Positions 8,801 through 17,069 are shown, counted from the first letter of the stretch. The stretch is 64,000 nucleotides of DNA from Paenibacillus melissococcoides (GCA_944800085.1 CALYLO010000013.1:101001-165000), one strand, 5' to 3'. Translations and numbers: made by a program. The notes: generated by a model not told the origin, from the letters alone.

Positions 8801-11392
8801 GTGTGCGACTTGTTTTGCTATAACTGAATAACTTCAGGAAAAGCAAGGACTTTATAAAGAAAAGTCTAACTTTCTATCCGAGAACAGGAATGAGGAATCC
8901 ATGTTTTCCAAAACTGTTCCGTTGAGACTCCTACATGCGTCTTGTTCGGCAGGGCATGAGGTATGAAGCTAGGTGAAGTCGGCAGAAGGAAGCTGGAGCC
9001 ACCAATCAAGGAAGGTATGCTTACTGATATGCCGGACGGCTGAAAAATTGCCTATGGTGAGAATGTTCAAAGGGGAACTGACGAAACTCCGAATGTAAGA
9101 ATCTAAATGCCTACCTCATGGAAACATGTTGACCAATGAATGTTGGGGCAAGTGGCGTAAAGTACAATTACATGTTAGGAAATACGCTATACCGAACAAT
9201 GGCGGTATCAAGCTTGCAGGTTCAAAGGAGTCACCTAAGGGCAGTATGCATAGCTAGGATAGAAGGAACAAGGAAAGCAAGGGACGTTGCAACAATGGAC
9301 TGCCGTCCAAGACGGTTGCTATAAGGTTACACCGAAATGCATTTACCCTTGTGAGAGTAGGGGCACGACCAATGAAACTTCCGTAATAGAAGTGGAGGAA
9401 CAGCCCTGAGTCTTGTTACTTGACAACAACTTTCCAAAAGTGAACTGTATCGGTCGGGTATGAATGTGGGGACAATCTCTGCAAGGGGGTTGCCACAATA
9501 CAGGCTCTGCGTTATTGGGATTACTATAATCTAACAGATACCTTTACAGACTTACACGAGCAGGCCAAGCAAGGAAAAACATTCAAACGTCTCTATGAAC
9601 TAATCACATCAAGAGAAAATATCCTTCTTGCTTACCGTACAATCAAGTCAAATAAGGGATCTAAAACAGCAGGAACAGATGGCAAAACAATCGAGAATCT
9701 TAAAACAATGACAGACAGCGATCTTGTGAACCTTGTTAAAACAAAACTTAAGAATTACCAACCTAAAAAGGTTAGACGGGTCTTTATTCCAAAACCTAAT
9801 GGGAGAAAGAGACCACTGGGAATTCCATGCATTCTAGATCGGCTAATACAGCAGTGCTTTAAGCAAGTACTTGAACCAATCGCCGAGGCGCACTTTTATA
9901 AACATAGTTATGGGTTCAGACCATTGCGCTCCACCCATAATGCATTGGCTAGAGTTCAATTTTTGATTAATAACGGGGGACTTCACTTTATCGTAGACAT
10001 CGATATCAAAGGATTCTTCGATAACATTAATCATTCAACCTTGCTAAAGCAGATATGGAATCTTGGAATACACGATCGTAAGGTTTTACGGATTATCAGT
10101 CGAATGCTAAAAGCTGTAATAGAAGGTGAAGGTACTCCTGTAAAAGGAACCCCACAAGGAGGAATTTTATCCCCTTTACTTTCTAACATTGCACTGCACG
10201 ATCTTGATACTTGGGTAGCTGGACAATGGGAGAATTTCCAAACAAAACATGCATATACGAAGAGGAATAAATATAATGCTCTTAAGAAGTCAAAGCTTAA
10301 AGAAGGATTCATCGTCAGATACGCCGATGACTTCAAAATCCTCTGTCGTGATTGGAAAACGGCCCAAAAATGGTTCCATGCCGTAAAACTTTATTTGAAA
10401 GATCGCCTTAAGTTGGACATTTCCCCTGAGAAATCAAAAATTCTGAATTTGAGGAAACAGAAATCTGAATTTCTCGGCTTTACAATTAAAGCTACAATGA
10501 AGGGGAAAAAGGCAGTTGCACATACCGGTGTGATTGAGAAGAAAAAACAACAGATTAAGATACAATATAAGAAACTTATTCAACATATTCAACAATCACC
10601 CTCAGCCGGTAATGTGCACAAATTCAATAGTTTTGTTCTCGGGATTCACAATTACTTTAGGAAAGCAACGCATGTGTTCATTGAGTTCTCACGACTTGCC
10701 TATGACCTGAAAAAGTTCACTTATAATCGTTTGAAACGGGCTGGTAAATACGAACATCCTGATAATCCACCTCCGACATATAGGAAGTTTTACTCAACCA
10801 GTTATCGCACGTTCAAGGTGGATGGAGTCTACTTATACCCGATAGTAGATGTAACTACCTCTAACAATCTGAACTTCAGTCAAGAGATAACTCCATTTAC
10901 TGTCGAGGGGCGGAAGAGGATTACTAGAAAACTGGTTGGATTTGTACAATCAGAAATCATTATATTAATGAAATCAGACAATCCTCAACGCAGTGCAGAA
11001 TACTTGGATAATCGGATTAGTAGGTACAGTATGGTCATGGGAAAATGCGAGATCACAGGTATATTCCTTTATGCAGACGATGTGCACTGTCATCATTATC
11101 TTCCAACTTACCTTGGTGGAGATGACAGCTACAATAACCTGAGGATCCTTCATCAAGATGTCCATACACTTATTCATGCCACAAACCAGGAAACGATTAT
11201 GAAACTCATAAACATGCTTGGCCTAACAGGCAGCATGATTAAAAAGGTAAACCAATACCGCAAAATGAGTAACTTGGGCACTGTTGTTTAATTCAAGTAG
11301 CAAGATGGAACGCCGTGTGCGGTGAAAGTCGCATGCACGGTGTGGAGGTGGGGAAAAGGTGGCGAGCTATTCAAAGCCTTACCTATACCTAT
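8801..11392 (+). mobile_element. Group II intron, copy A (2,592 bp)
   Basis: This is a self-splicing retroelement. The 5' boundary GTGTGCGACTTG is the usual group II start. The 3' part has a domain-V-like hairpin (CGCCGTGTGCGG, GAAA, then CGCATGCACGG) at about 11308-11343, and the element ends CCTATACCTAT. The same 2,592-bp sequence occurs at 45300-47891. In both copies the upstream exon ends GGCARTAT and the downstream exon starts with T, which fixes the boundaries. The intron encodes a reverse transcriptase with a C-terminal HNH nuclease, so it is a mobile type rather than a terminator-seeking class C intron. About 700 bases of catalytic RNA precede the coding region. Confidence 0.9.
9498..11291 (+). 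CDS. ltrA: Group II intron reverse transcriptase/maturase (copy A)
   Basis: This protein assists splicing and drives retrohoming of the host intron. The RT fingers-palm carries VDIDIKGFFDNI, TPQGGILSPLLSNIALHDLD and the catalytic VRYADDFKIL. A maturase/thumb region follows. The C-terminal HNH nuclease is marked by CEITG...DDVHCHHYLPTYLGGDD...LRILHQDVH. The first ATG in this frame is 9708, giving 527 residues. However, the frame is open from 9444, and residues encoded before 9708 (ENILLAYRTIKSNKG, KTAGTDGKTI) are the conserved RT0 region. No ATG, GTG or TTG lies in that extension. An ATA at 9498 has AAGGGGG 8 bases upstream and gives 597 residues, the usual LtrA size. I therefore propose a non-AUG start. 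Confidence 0.85.
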   Translation: MQALRYWDYYNLTDTFTDLHEQAKQGKTFKRLYELITSRENILLAYRTIKSNKGSKTAGTDGKTIENLKTMTDSDLVNLVKTKLKNYQPKKVRRVFIPKPNGRKRPLGIPCILDRLIQQCFKQVLEPIAEAHFYKHSYGFRPLRSTHNALARVQFLINNGGLHFIVDIDIKGFFDNINHSTLLKQIWNLGIHDRKVLRIISRMLKAVIEGEGTPVKGTPQGGILSPLLSNIALHDLDTWVAGQWENFQTKHAYTKRNKYNALKKSKLKEGFIVRYADDFKILCRDWKTAQKWFHAVKLYLKDRLKLDISPEKSKILNLRKQKSEFLGFTIKATMKGKKAVAHTGVIEKKKQQIKIQYKKLIQHIQQSPSAGNVHKFNSFVLGIHNYFRKATHVFIEFSRLAYDLKKFTYNRLKRAGKYEHPDNPPPTYRKFYSTSYRTFKVDGVYLYPIVDVTTSNNLNFSQEITPFTVEGRKRITRKLVGFVQSEIIILMKSDNPQRSAEYLDNRISRYSMVMGKCEITGIFLYADDVHCHHYLPTYLGGDDSYNNLRILHQDVHTLIHATNQETIMKLINMLGLTGSMIKKVNQYRKMSNLGTVV

Positions 11393-11500
11393 TGAAAGGC
11401 TTACGGTCAAAATCCCTATGGCTCAGTTGCCCTATTTTGTTATAAGTCTAATCCTATTCGCATTCTCCCTTGCGGTCAGAAATTCGATTTATCAACTCTG

Positions 11501-11819
11501 GGTTACCTGATGCGATGGGGGAGTGAGCACAAAGAGGTCGGGGCCACCTGATGGGACGGGATGTGAAAATAAGAGCCCGGAGAAACCTGACGCGACGGGA
11601 TAGGAAAACAAGAGCCCGGAGAAACCTGACGCGACGGGATAGCGAAAACAAGAGCCCGGAGAAACCTGACGCGACGGGATAGCGAAAACAAGAGCCTAGA
11701 GCTGCCTGACAGGATGGGATACTGAAGATAAGAACAGGTGACTACCTGGCGCGATGGGTTAGCGAAAGATTAACCGAGTGCGATCCTGACGCAATGGGAG
11801 AGTGGTCGTAAGGAGAATA
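11501..11819. repeat. Eight-unit 40-bp imperfect tandem repeat array
   Basis: Eight contiguous units of 40 bases (one of 39) start at 11501, 11541, 11581, 11620, 11660, 11700, 11740 and 11780. The consensus core is CCTGACGCGACGGGATAGCG followed by AAAACAAGAGCCCGG. Units 3-5 are nearly identical, while the outer units diverge progressively, as expected for a minisatellite that expands from its centre. There are no unique spacers, so it is not a CRISPR. No gene covers it, and short frames through it are by-products of the repetition. It lies about 100 bases upstream of the thi promoter. Confidence 0.8.
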
Positions 11820-11920
11820 ATAGAGAAGTATAAGCCCGATGATTGTCCATTCCAGTTATGTCGAATTACTTTCCGGGAGGGAGTCAGAGTAGGGGGTTTT
11901 TAACCTTCACAAATCTGTCG

Positions 11921-11949
11921 TTGCTTTTTACATTTTCAACCTATAATAT
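11921..11949 (+). promoter_or_regulatory. Probable SigA promoter of the thi operon
   Basis: TTGCTT at 11921-11926 and TAATAT at 11944-11949 are separated by 17 bases. A better -10 hexamer, TATAAT at 11942-11947, overlaps but leaves a 15-base spacer. The site lies about 40 bases before the TPP riboswitch, in an AT-rich stretch that contrasts with the GC-rich sequence on both sides. Confidence 0.5.
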
Positions 11950-11985
11950 GGAAGTGGAAATAAGTAATGTGCAAAATTAACAAAA

Positions 11986-12078
11986 TAACTAGCGGGAGCC
12001 TGCGGAAGCAAGCTGAGAGTACAACTAGTCTGTTGTTGACCGATTGAACCTGTTGGATAATGCCAGCGTAGGAAAGCG
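11986..12078 (+). ncRNA. TPP (THI-box) riboswitch
   Basis: The conserved thi-box blocks occur in order: GCGGGAGCC at the 5' side, GCTGAGAGTAC in the first sensor arm, then GAACCTGTTGGATAATGCC and AGCGTAGGAAAG in the second arm and closing stem. This is the RNA aptamer that binds thiamin pyrophosphate and normally lowers expression of downstream thiamin genes. It precedes thiM-thiD-thiE and the antivitamin genes. The expression platform is not obvious: about 294 bases separate the aptamer from thiM and I see no clear terminator with a T-run. A hairpin TTCTCG-TCCAG-CGAGAA around 12218-12235 might take part. Confidence 0.9.
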
Positions 12079-12372
12079 AACATGAGGGAGCATGTATGGG
12101 GTGGCCATGCATGTTGTTCGCATATGTTATTTGTTATCAAATGTCTAGCCATCATCTTTTCTATCTTCTTTTTGATACTGCTTCATATCACCTCATGTCT
12201 AGCGAGTGGAATGATCGTTCTCGTCCAGCGAGAAGAATGTTCGTGCTTGTTATGTTCAGTTCTCTACACATTTCCTGCAATGGTTTTTCTCTATCAGTCC
12301 AGCAATCAGTGAAAAGACTCTATTCTATCAGCCTTGGCCAAGCTCCCGCTCGTGAGAAAGGTTGGATGGATC

Positions 12373-13215
12373 ATGATGGTACATCAAGTGTCCGCGCTGA
12401 TCGACAAGCTGCGGCAAGATCGACCGCTCGTTCATAATATGACGAATGTGGTGGTGACGAATTTTACGGCGAATGGCTTGCTCGCGTTGGGGGCGTCGCC
12501 TGTGATGGCGTATGCGCGCGAAGAAGTGGCCGACATGGCGGCTATCGCCGGGGCGTTGGTGCTCAATCTGGGCACACTCTCCGAGGATACGATAGAGTCG
12601 ATGATCGTCGCCGGACAGGCGGCCAATCGCCATGGAGTCCCTGTGCTGCTCGATCCGGTCGGAGCGGGGGCGACGCGTTATCGGACGGCGTCTGCGCTGC
12701 GCGTGCTGCGCGAGGTTCAAGTGTCTCTTGTCCGCGGCAACGCTTCGGAATTGGCGAATCTGATTGGCGAGCAGCGCGTCATCAAAGGCGTGGATGCAGG
12801 GGACTCGGCAGAGGACGAGCGAGTGGAGCTGGCGGTTCGCGCTGCCCGCAGCCTGCATACGGCCGTTGCCATTACGGGACCGGAGGATGTCATTACCGAC
12901 GGACAAGCCGGCTATATCGTGAAGGGCGGACATCCTCTGCTGGCGCAGGTCACGGGCGCGGGCTGCCTGCTGACGTCGGTGCTGGGGTCTTTTGCCGCCG
13001 TGGAGCGGGATGTGCTGCTGGCGGGAGCCGCAGGGCTTGCCTTCTACGCAGCGGCTGCTTACGAAGCGGCGGCGCGGACGGAAGCGGACGGACCGGGAAG
13101 CTTCCAGATTGCGCTGCTGGACGAGCTGTCCCGCTTGAACCGGGATTCGCTGAAGGCTCATACGGAAGTGCGTCCGTTCGAGCCTTCTTTTGCAAAGGAA
13201 GGTGAAGCGCGATGA
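12373..13215 (+). CDS. thiM: Hydroxyethylthiazole kinase
   Basis: ThiM phosphorylates 4-methyl-5-(2-hydroxyethyl)thiazole, the salvaged thiazole half of thiamin, in the cytosol. Recognisable ribokinase-like features are PLVHNMTNVVVTNFTANGLL near the N-terminus, VPVLLDPVGAGAT, VSLVRGNASELANL, and TGAGCLLTSVLG with the conserved Gly-Ala-Gly-Cys motif at the phosphate-binding helix. The frame is open from a TTG at 12334, but AAAGG before the ATG at 12373 makes that start (280 residues) more likely; the adjacent ATG at 12376 is an alternative. Its TGA overlaps the thiD ATG by 4 bases, implying translational coupling. In this locus it would reuse the thiazole released when thiaminase I destroys thiamin. 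It is first in the operon after the TPP riboswitch. Confidence 0.95.
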   Translation: MMVHQVSALIDKLRQDRPLVHNMTNVVVTNFTANGLLALGASPVMAYAREEVADMAAIAGALVLNLGTLSEDTIESMIVAGQAANRHGVPVLLDPVGAGATRYRTASALRVLREVQVSLVRGNASELANLIGEQRVIKGVDAGDSAEDERVELAVRAARSLHTAVAITGPEDVITDGQAGYIVKGGHPLLAQVTGAGCLLTSVLGSFAAVERDVLLAGAAGLAFYAAAAYEAAARTEADGPGSFQIALLDELSRLNRDSLKAHTEVRPFEPSFAKEGEAR

Positions 13216-14024
13216 CCATATATAAGGCACTGACGATTGCCGGCTCGGACAGCGGCGGGGGAGCCGGGATTCAGGCTGACATCAAGACGTTCCAGGAACT
13301 CGGCGTATTCGGGATGTCGGCGATTGCGGCCATCACGATCCAGAATACGTTGGGCGTATCCGGGGTGTACTCGATTCCGGCCGAGGCTGTCATCGGGCAG
13401 ATGGACGCGATCGGTTCCGATCTCGCTCCGGACGCCGTCAAGACAGGCATGCTGTTCAATAAGGAGATTATTGCGGCGGTGGATGACCGCATCGTGCATT
13501 TCGGTTGGAAGGCCGTCGTGGTCGATCCGGTGATGATTGCCAAGGGCGGATCCGAGCTGCTGCAAAAGGAAGCGGTCGAAGCGTTGAAGGAACTTCTCCT
13601 TCCGCACGCTCTTGTCGTCACCCCCAATATCCCCGAAGCCGAGGCGCTGACGGGCATGCCGATTCGAACGATGCAGGAGCGGCGGGAGGCTGCCAAGCGG
13701 CTTAGCGATTGCGGTCCCGCATACGTCGTCATCAAAGGCGGTCACAGCGAAGGGGAAGAGCGTGTTACGGACCTGCTCTATGACGGGACGCATTTCACGG
13801 AGCTGCATGGGAAGCGGGTGCATACCCGCCATACGCACGGGACCGGATGCACTTTCTCCGCCGCCATGGCGGCAGAGCTGGCCAAGGGCTCATCCGTCGC
13901 CGATGCCGTCGCAACCGCCCGCGCGTTCATCCAGGCTGCGCTGGAGGAGACGCTCGGCATCGGTCAAGGCCATGGGCCGACCAACCATTGGGCTTACGGC
14001 CGCAGAAGGGCGGTGCGCTCATGA
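13212..14024 (+). CDS. thiD: Hydroxymethylpyrimidine/phosphomethylpyrimidine kinase
   Basis: ThiD adds two phosphates in turn to hydroxymethylpyrimidine, giving HMP-PP for thiamin assembly. The family markers are TIAGSDSGGGAGIQADIKTF at the N-terminus, VVDPVMIAKGG in the centre, and THGTGCTFSAAMAAELAKG, which holds the anion hole and catalytic Cys. The 270-residue length is normal. It overlaps thiM and thiE by 4 bases on either side. Because the same operon appears to make the pyrimidine analogue bacimethrin, this copy may be the kinase that activates the analogue (ThiD is known to accept bacimethrin). That specialisation is inference. A second thiD elsewhere in the genome would support it. 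Confidence 0.95.
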   Translation: MTIYKALTIAGSDSGGGAGIQADIKTFQELGVFGMSAIAAITIQNTLGVSGVYSIPAEAVIGQMDAIGSDLAPDAVKTGMLFNKEIIAAVDDRIVHFGWKAVVVDPVMIAKGGSELLQKEAVEALKELLLPHALVVTPNIPEAEALTGMPIRTMQERREAAKRLSDCGPAYVVIKGGHSEGEERVTDLLYDGTHFTELHGKRVHTRHTHGTGCTFSAAMAAELAKGSSVADAVATARAFIQAALEETLGIGQGHGPTNHWAYGRRRAVRS

Positions 14025-14671
14025 GCAGAGTCCGGCCGGAGCAGATGCGCGCCTATCTGCGGCTTTACTTGGTCATAGGCAGCGTGAACTGCCGGATGGA
14101 TCCGGTTCAGGTGGCCGAAGAAGCGTTGGCGGGCGGCGTATCGGTACTGCAATACCGTGAGAAGGGGAGAGGCGCATTGACTGGCGGCGATAAGAGGCGG
14201 CTGGGATCCGAGCTGCAAGCGGTGTGCAAGGGGTATGGCGTTCCGTTCATTGTGAACGACGACCTGGAGCTGGCCTTGGAGCTTGGCGCCGACGGCATCC
14301 ATATCGGGCAGCAGGATGAGCGGGCCGACCGCGTGCGGTCCCGTATTGGCGGCCTCATGCTCGGCGTATCGGCGCACACGGTCGAGGAGGCGCGGCTGGC
14401 GGTAGAGCAGGGGGCGGATTATTTGGGCGTCGGCCCCATTCATCCGACCCAATCGAAGGAAGATGCCTTGGAAGCGCAGGGTCCCTCTATCATCGGAGAT
14501 ATCCGGGCGGCGGGCATCGATGTGCCGCTCGTCGGCATCGGCGGGATAACGCTTACGAACGCCGGAGCGGTCCTGGAAGCGGGCGCGGATGGCATTGCTG
14601 TCATCTCGGCGCTGACCGGCGCGGATGATATTCGGGGGACGGCGGCCAACTTCCGCCGATTGGGGCCGTAA
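14021..14671 (+). CDS. thiE: Thiamine-phosphate synthase
   Basis: ThiE joins HMP-PP and thiazole phosphate to give thiamin phosphate. The 216-residue product shows the TIM-barrel landmarks QYREKG, FIVNDDLELALELGADG, HIGQQDE, GVSAHTVEEARLA, YLGVGPIHPTQSK and PLVGIGGITLTN, which line the pyrophosphate and thiazole sites. The ATG at 14021 overlaps the thiD stop (ATGA). If ThiD supplies methoxy-HMP-PP, ThiE would make 2'-methoxythiamin phosphate, the toxic form, as known for bacimethrin activation in other bacteria. A 109-base gap without an obvious promoter separates it from the next gene, so the operon probably continues. Confidence 0.95.
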   Translation: MSRVRPEQMRAYLRLYLVIGSVNCRMDPVQVAEEALAGGVSVLQYREKGRGALTGGDKRRLGSELQAVCKGYGVPFIVNDDLELALELGADGIHIGQQDERADRVRSRIGGLMLGVSAHTVEEARLAVEQGADYLGVGPIHPTQSKEDALEAQGPSIIGDIRAAGIDVPLVGIGGITLTNAGAVLEAGADGIAVISALTGADDIRGTAANFRRLGP

Positions 14672-14780
14672 GCGGACCAGGGCAAGCGAGCCGCCGGGCC
14701 GCGGCAAGCATAGCGCAGGGGTAGAGCGGGAGCGTCTTGACATTGACTCGTTTTATTTTTTGGGGAAGGTGGAAGCCAAG

Positions 14781-15248
14781 ATGAGTGTCGTGAAGGAAGC
14801 GGGTACGAAAAAGCTGTTTTTGGCAGGGCCATTCAAGAGCTTGGTAGACGCGAAAACAGGCTGCATGCAGGAGAATGAAAAACGCAGGCTGATTCAGCTC
14901 ATCTCTTTTTTTGAAACGAGAAATTATGATGTTCACAATGCCCATAAACGCGAGGGCTGGGGAAAAGATTTCATGACGCCCGATCAGTGCACGGCCATCG
15001 ATTTCGAAGAAATACGCGCCTGCGATCTGTTCGTCGCCTTTCCCGGCTGCCCGGCTTCTCCGGGAACGCACATCGAGATTGGCTGGGCCTCCGCTTTTGG
15101 CAAGCCGATCATTTTGCTGCTGGAGGAGGGGAAGGAATACGCCTTCCTTATTCGGGGGTTAGGCCAGGTGGCGGACGTAACGTACCTCTATTACCGGGAG
15201 GAACAAGACTATCTATCGGAATTGGAGCGGATGTTCGTCATTTCATAG
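14781..15248 (+). CDS. Nucleoside 2-deoxyribosyltransferase-like nucleotide N-glycosidase (BcmB/MilB-like)
   Basis: This 155-residue protein has the deoxyribosyltransferase/Rcl fold signature: LFLAGPFK at residues 12-19, FEEIRACDLFVAFPG near 75-89, and GTHIEIGWASAFGKPIILL at 95-113. Glu99 is the likely nucleophile that attacks the glycosidic bond. Relatives include MilB, which releases hydroxymethylcytosine from hydroxymethyl-CMP. In the characterised bacimethrin pathway of Clostridium botulinum an enzyme of this type frees 5-hydroxymethylcytosine from its nucleotide. That role fits here because a thymidylate-synthase-like gene follows after 18 bases. The ATG at 14781 has GGGAAGGTGG upstream; the open frame extends further 5' without conserved content. 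The reaction is inferred from the neighbours. Confidence 0.85.
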   Translation: MSVVKEAGTKKLFLAGPFKSLVDAKTGCMQENEKRRLIQLISFFETRNYDVHNAHKREGWGKDFMTPDQCTAIDFEEIRACDLFVAFPGCPASPGTHIEIGWASAFGKPIILLLEEGKEYAFLIRGLGQVADVTYLYYREEQDYLSELERMFVIS

Positions 15249-15266
15249 TAGAAAGGGGAGAAGCAA

Positions 15267-16343
15267 GTGCGATTCGACCGATTCCACGATGCTTATCTGG
15301 CTGCGCTGGACGCCGTCCGCAGCCAGCCGCAGTTCCGCAATGCGCCGCGCGGCCATCAGAGCCGCGAGCGGCTGAATTATCAATTCGCCCTTGCGAATCC
15401 CGTAGAGCGCGTTTGTTATTTGGCGAGCCGCCGCACGAATATCGTATTTAATTTTGCCGAGGCGCTGTGGTACTTGTCTGCCAGGGACGATCTGGACTTT
15501 ATCGGTTACTACAATCGAAAAATGAGCGAGTACTCGATGAACGGCCAGACGCTTACCGGAACGGCATACGGGCCTAAAATATTCCGCTTCGCAACCGGCC
15601 AGGTGAATCAATGGCAGCGAATCGCGCACTTGCTGGGCCGGGATGATCCCGATTCCAAGCGGGCGTTTATTCAAATTTTCGACGCTAACGAGGTGATTGG
15701 AGCCGCCAATATCGATGTTTCCTGCACGTTGGGGCTGCAATTTTTCGTGCGGGAGCAGAAGCTGTATGCGATCGCCTATATGCGCGCGAACGATGCGTTC
15801 CGGGTGATGGTCAGCGACGTGTTCTCGTTCACGTTCATGCAGGAGCTGCTCGCGAGAGAATTGGGGTTGGAACTGGGCGACTATTACCATGTTGTCGGTT
15901 CGGTACATATCTATCAGCCGGATGACGAGGCGGTGGAGAGAGTCCTGGCTGAAGCCGCATCCGGCACGAAGGGGCCGTGGGACGAATTTCCGGTCATGCC
16001 TTCCGGCAATCCTTGGCCTTATCTGGAGACGGTTCTGGAATATGAATCGCTATTGAGAGAAGACCGCATAGCCTTGTCAGGTCCAGACATCGAGGCGCTG
16101 GATCTGCCTGCTTACTGGCAGCAGGTCCTGCTGCTGTTCAGCTTCTACCAGTCTATCGCTTATCGGAGACCGGCGGATGCTTCCGTGCTCCGTGCGTTGT
16201 GTCCGCTCTATCAGCGGCTGCTGCATTACAAATGGCCGCATCAGGCGGCGCGGCCGCTTTTCGAGCATCAACGAAATAGGAGGGAGTCCGATGCAGACTT
16301 CGTGGAAGGAAGAGGATGTGGCGAAGCAGTTCGAGGCGTATAA
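15267..16343 (+). CDS. Thymidylate-synthase-like CMP hydroxymethylase (BcmA/MilA-like)
   Basis: The protein follows the thymidylate synthase fold but is built for cytosine. The catalytic Cys is Cys153 (DVSCTLGLQFF, aligning with PCHAFFQFY of E. coli ThyA). Glu65 (EALWYL), the phosphate-binding Arg173 (YMRANDAF) and HIY in GSVHIYQPD also align. The residue that is Asn in thymidylate synthases (PFNIASY) is Asp184 here (VSDVFSF). The same Asn-to-Asp change marks T4 dCMP hydroxymethylase and MilA, where it selects cytosine and hydroxymethyl transfer. I infer CMP plus methylene-tetrahydrofolate giving 5-hydroxymethyl-CMP, the first bacimethrin step. The start is GTG 15267 after GAAAGGGGAG. The last 53 bases overlap the next gene. 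Confidence 0.87.
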   Translation: MRFDRFHDAYLAALDAVRSQPQFRNAPRGHQSRERLNYQFALANPVERVCYLASRRTNIVFNFAEALWYLSARDDLDFIGYYNRKMSEYSMNGQTLTGTAYGPKIFRFATGQVNQWQRIAHLLGRDDPDSKRAFIQIFDANEVIGAANIDVSCTLGLQFFVREQKLYAIAYMRANDAFRVMVSDVFSFTFMQELLARELGLELGDYYHVVGSVHIYQPDDEAVERVLAEAASGTKGPWDEFPVMPSGNPWPYLETVLEYESLLREDRIALSGPDIEALDLPAYWQQVLLLFSFYQSIAYRRPADASVLRALCPLYQRLLHYKWPHQAARPLFEHQRNRRESDADFVEGRGCGEAVRGV

Positions 16344-17052
16344 CGACATTTTGGAGCAGACGTTGGGGTTCCGCTTCGTGTTCGATCTATTGAAGACCGT
16401 TCCCGCGGGCAAGCGGGTGCTGGATTATGGCTGCGGTCCCGGCAAAGTGGCGTATCGCCTGGCGGAAACGGCCGACGTGCAGGTGGTCGCTGTGGATGAA
16501 TCGAGGCATATGCTCGATATCGCCATGCAAAAACGCTCTCACCCCCGGGTCGACTACCGTCACATCGAGCTGGATCGGTTAACGTTCCTGGAAGACAACT
16601 CGGTGGATGGAGCCATGACCTGCTATGTCTTCATCAATACGAGCAGCCGAGAGCGAATCGCGCGCATTATCGGTGAGATTCACCGGGTCCTGGCTCCGGG
16701 CGCATCCTACGTCATTTTGGATACGCATCCGGATTCGACGGGGATTGATTTCTCGACGTTCCGCAACGGGGTTCCGGGGAAAGCCTACGAGCATGGCGAA
16801 GCCCGGCAAGAATGGCTGCATCTTCCGAACGGCGAGGATATGATTCTCGATGATTTCCATTGGCCCAAGGAGATGTACCGCGAGCTTTTGGAGGATGCCG
16901 GCTTCGGGCATATCGAATGTATAGAGCCCACGTTACGCGATATTCCGCCGGATGAGTTAAGAAGAATCGAGCAGGAGAGCCGCTTCGACCAATGGAAAAT
17001 GGAGCGGGATTATCCGCCCTTCCTTATTTACCGGGCAGTCAAAGAGGCGTGA
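16291..17052 (+). CDS. SAM-dependent methyltransferase, probable bacimethrin O-methyltransferase (BcmC-like)
   Basis: This is a class I methyltransferase of 253 residues. The SAM-binding motif I is [16 protein letters not shown] at residues 43-58, followed by [14 protein letters not shown] (motif II, acidic residue for the ribose) and [20 protein letters not shown] (motif III/IV region). The ATG at 16291 lies 7 bases after AGGAGG, inside the end of the preceding frame, so the two are coupled. In the proposed pathway it methylates the 2-oxygen of 5-hydroxymethylcytosine to give bacimethrin (4-amino-5-hydroxymethyl-2-methoxypyrimidine). Family assignment is firm. The substrate is inferred only from gene order and the known C. 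botulinum pathway. Confidence 0.85.
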   Translation: MQTSWKEEDVAKQFEAYNDILEQTLGFRFVFDLLKTVPAGKRVLDYGCGPGKVAYRLAETADVQVVAVDESRHMLDIAMQKRSHPRVDYRHIELDRLTFLEDNSVDGAMTCYVFINTSSRERIARIIGEIHRVLAPGASYVILDTHPDSTGIDFSTFRNGVPGKAYEHGEARQEWLHLPNGEDMILDDFHWPKEMYRELLEDAGFGHIECIEPTLRDIPPDELRRIEQESRFDQWKMERDYPPFLIYRAVKEA

Positions 17053-17069
17053 ATGTAAGGAGGAACGAC

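Larger units (their letters stand above)
8712..11446. repeat. Degenerate ~48-bp tandem repeats split by the group II intron
   Basis: Three related units can be aligned. Unit 1 is 8712-8761, unit 2 is 8762-8800 continued at 11393-11399, and unit 3 begins at 11400. Each starts CTTAYGK and contains a CAACTCCTGCGCCTCAG-like core (CTAACTCCTCGCGCCTCAG, CAACTCCTGCGCCTCAG, AAATCCCTATGGCTCAG). The group II intron inserted inside unit 2. Unit 1 still has an uninterrupted GCAATATT, close to the GGCARTAT-T junction used by both intron copies. I know no function for these repeats. Confidence 0.5.

Noticed and set aside
9136-9324. 62-codon frame inside the group II intron (also at 45635-45823)
   Set aside because: It lies in the structured RNA region upstream of the RT gene. 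It is duplicated only because the intron is duplicated, and it has no recognisable protein features.
5139-11392. A composite transposon made of the clustered elements
   Set aside because: The IS1182- and IS4-type elements belong to different families and each has its own target duplication. They are independent nested insertions, not a unit carrying cargo.
11501-11819. Possible CRISPR array
   Set aside because: The 40-base units are contiguous with no unique spacers, they degrade toward both ends, and no cas genes are nearby.
12096-12437. 113-codon frame overlapping the start of thiM
   Set aside because: It runs out of frame into thiM, has no ribosome site and has mixed composition. The alternative frame from 12082 is kept only as a question.
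15267-16343. Ordinary thymidylate synthase (thyA)
   Set aside because: The conserved uracil-reading Asn is replaced by Asp, the length is about 358 rather than 264 residues, and the neighbours are a nucleotide glycosidase and a methyltransferase, not folA.
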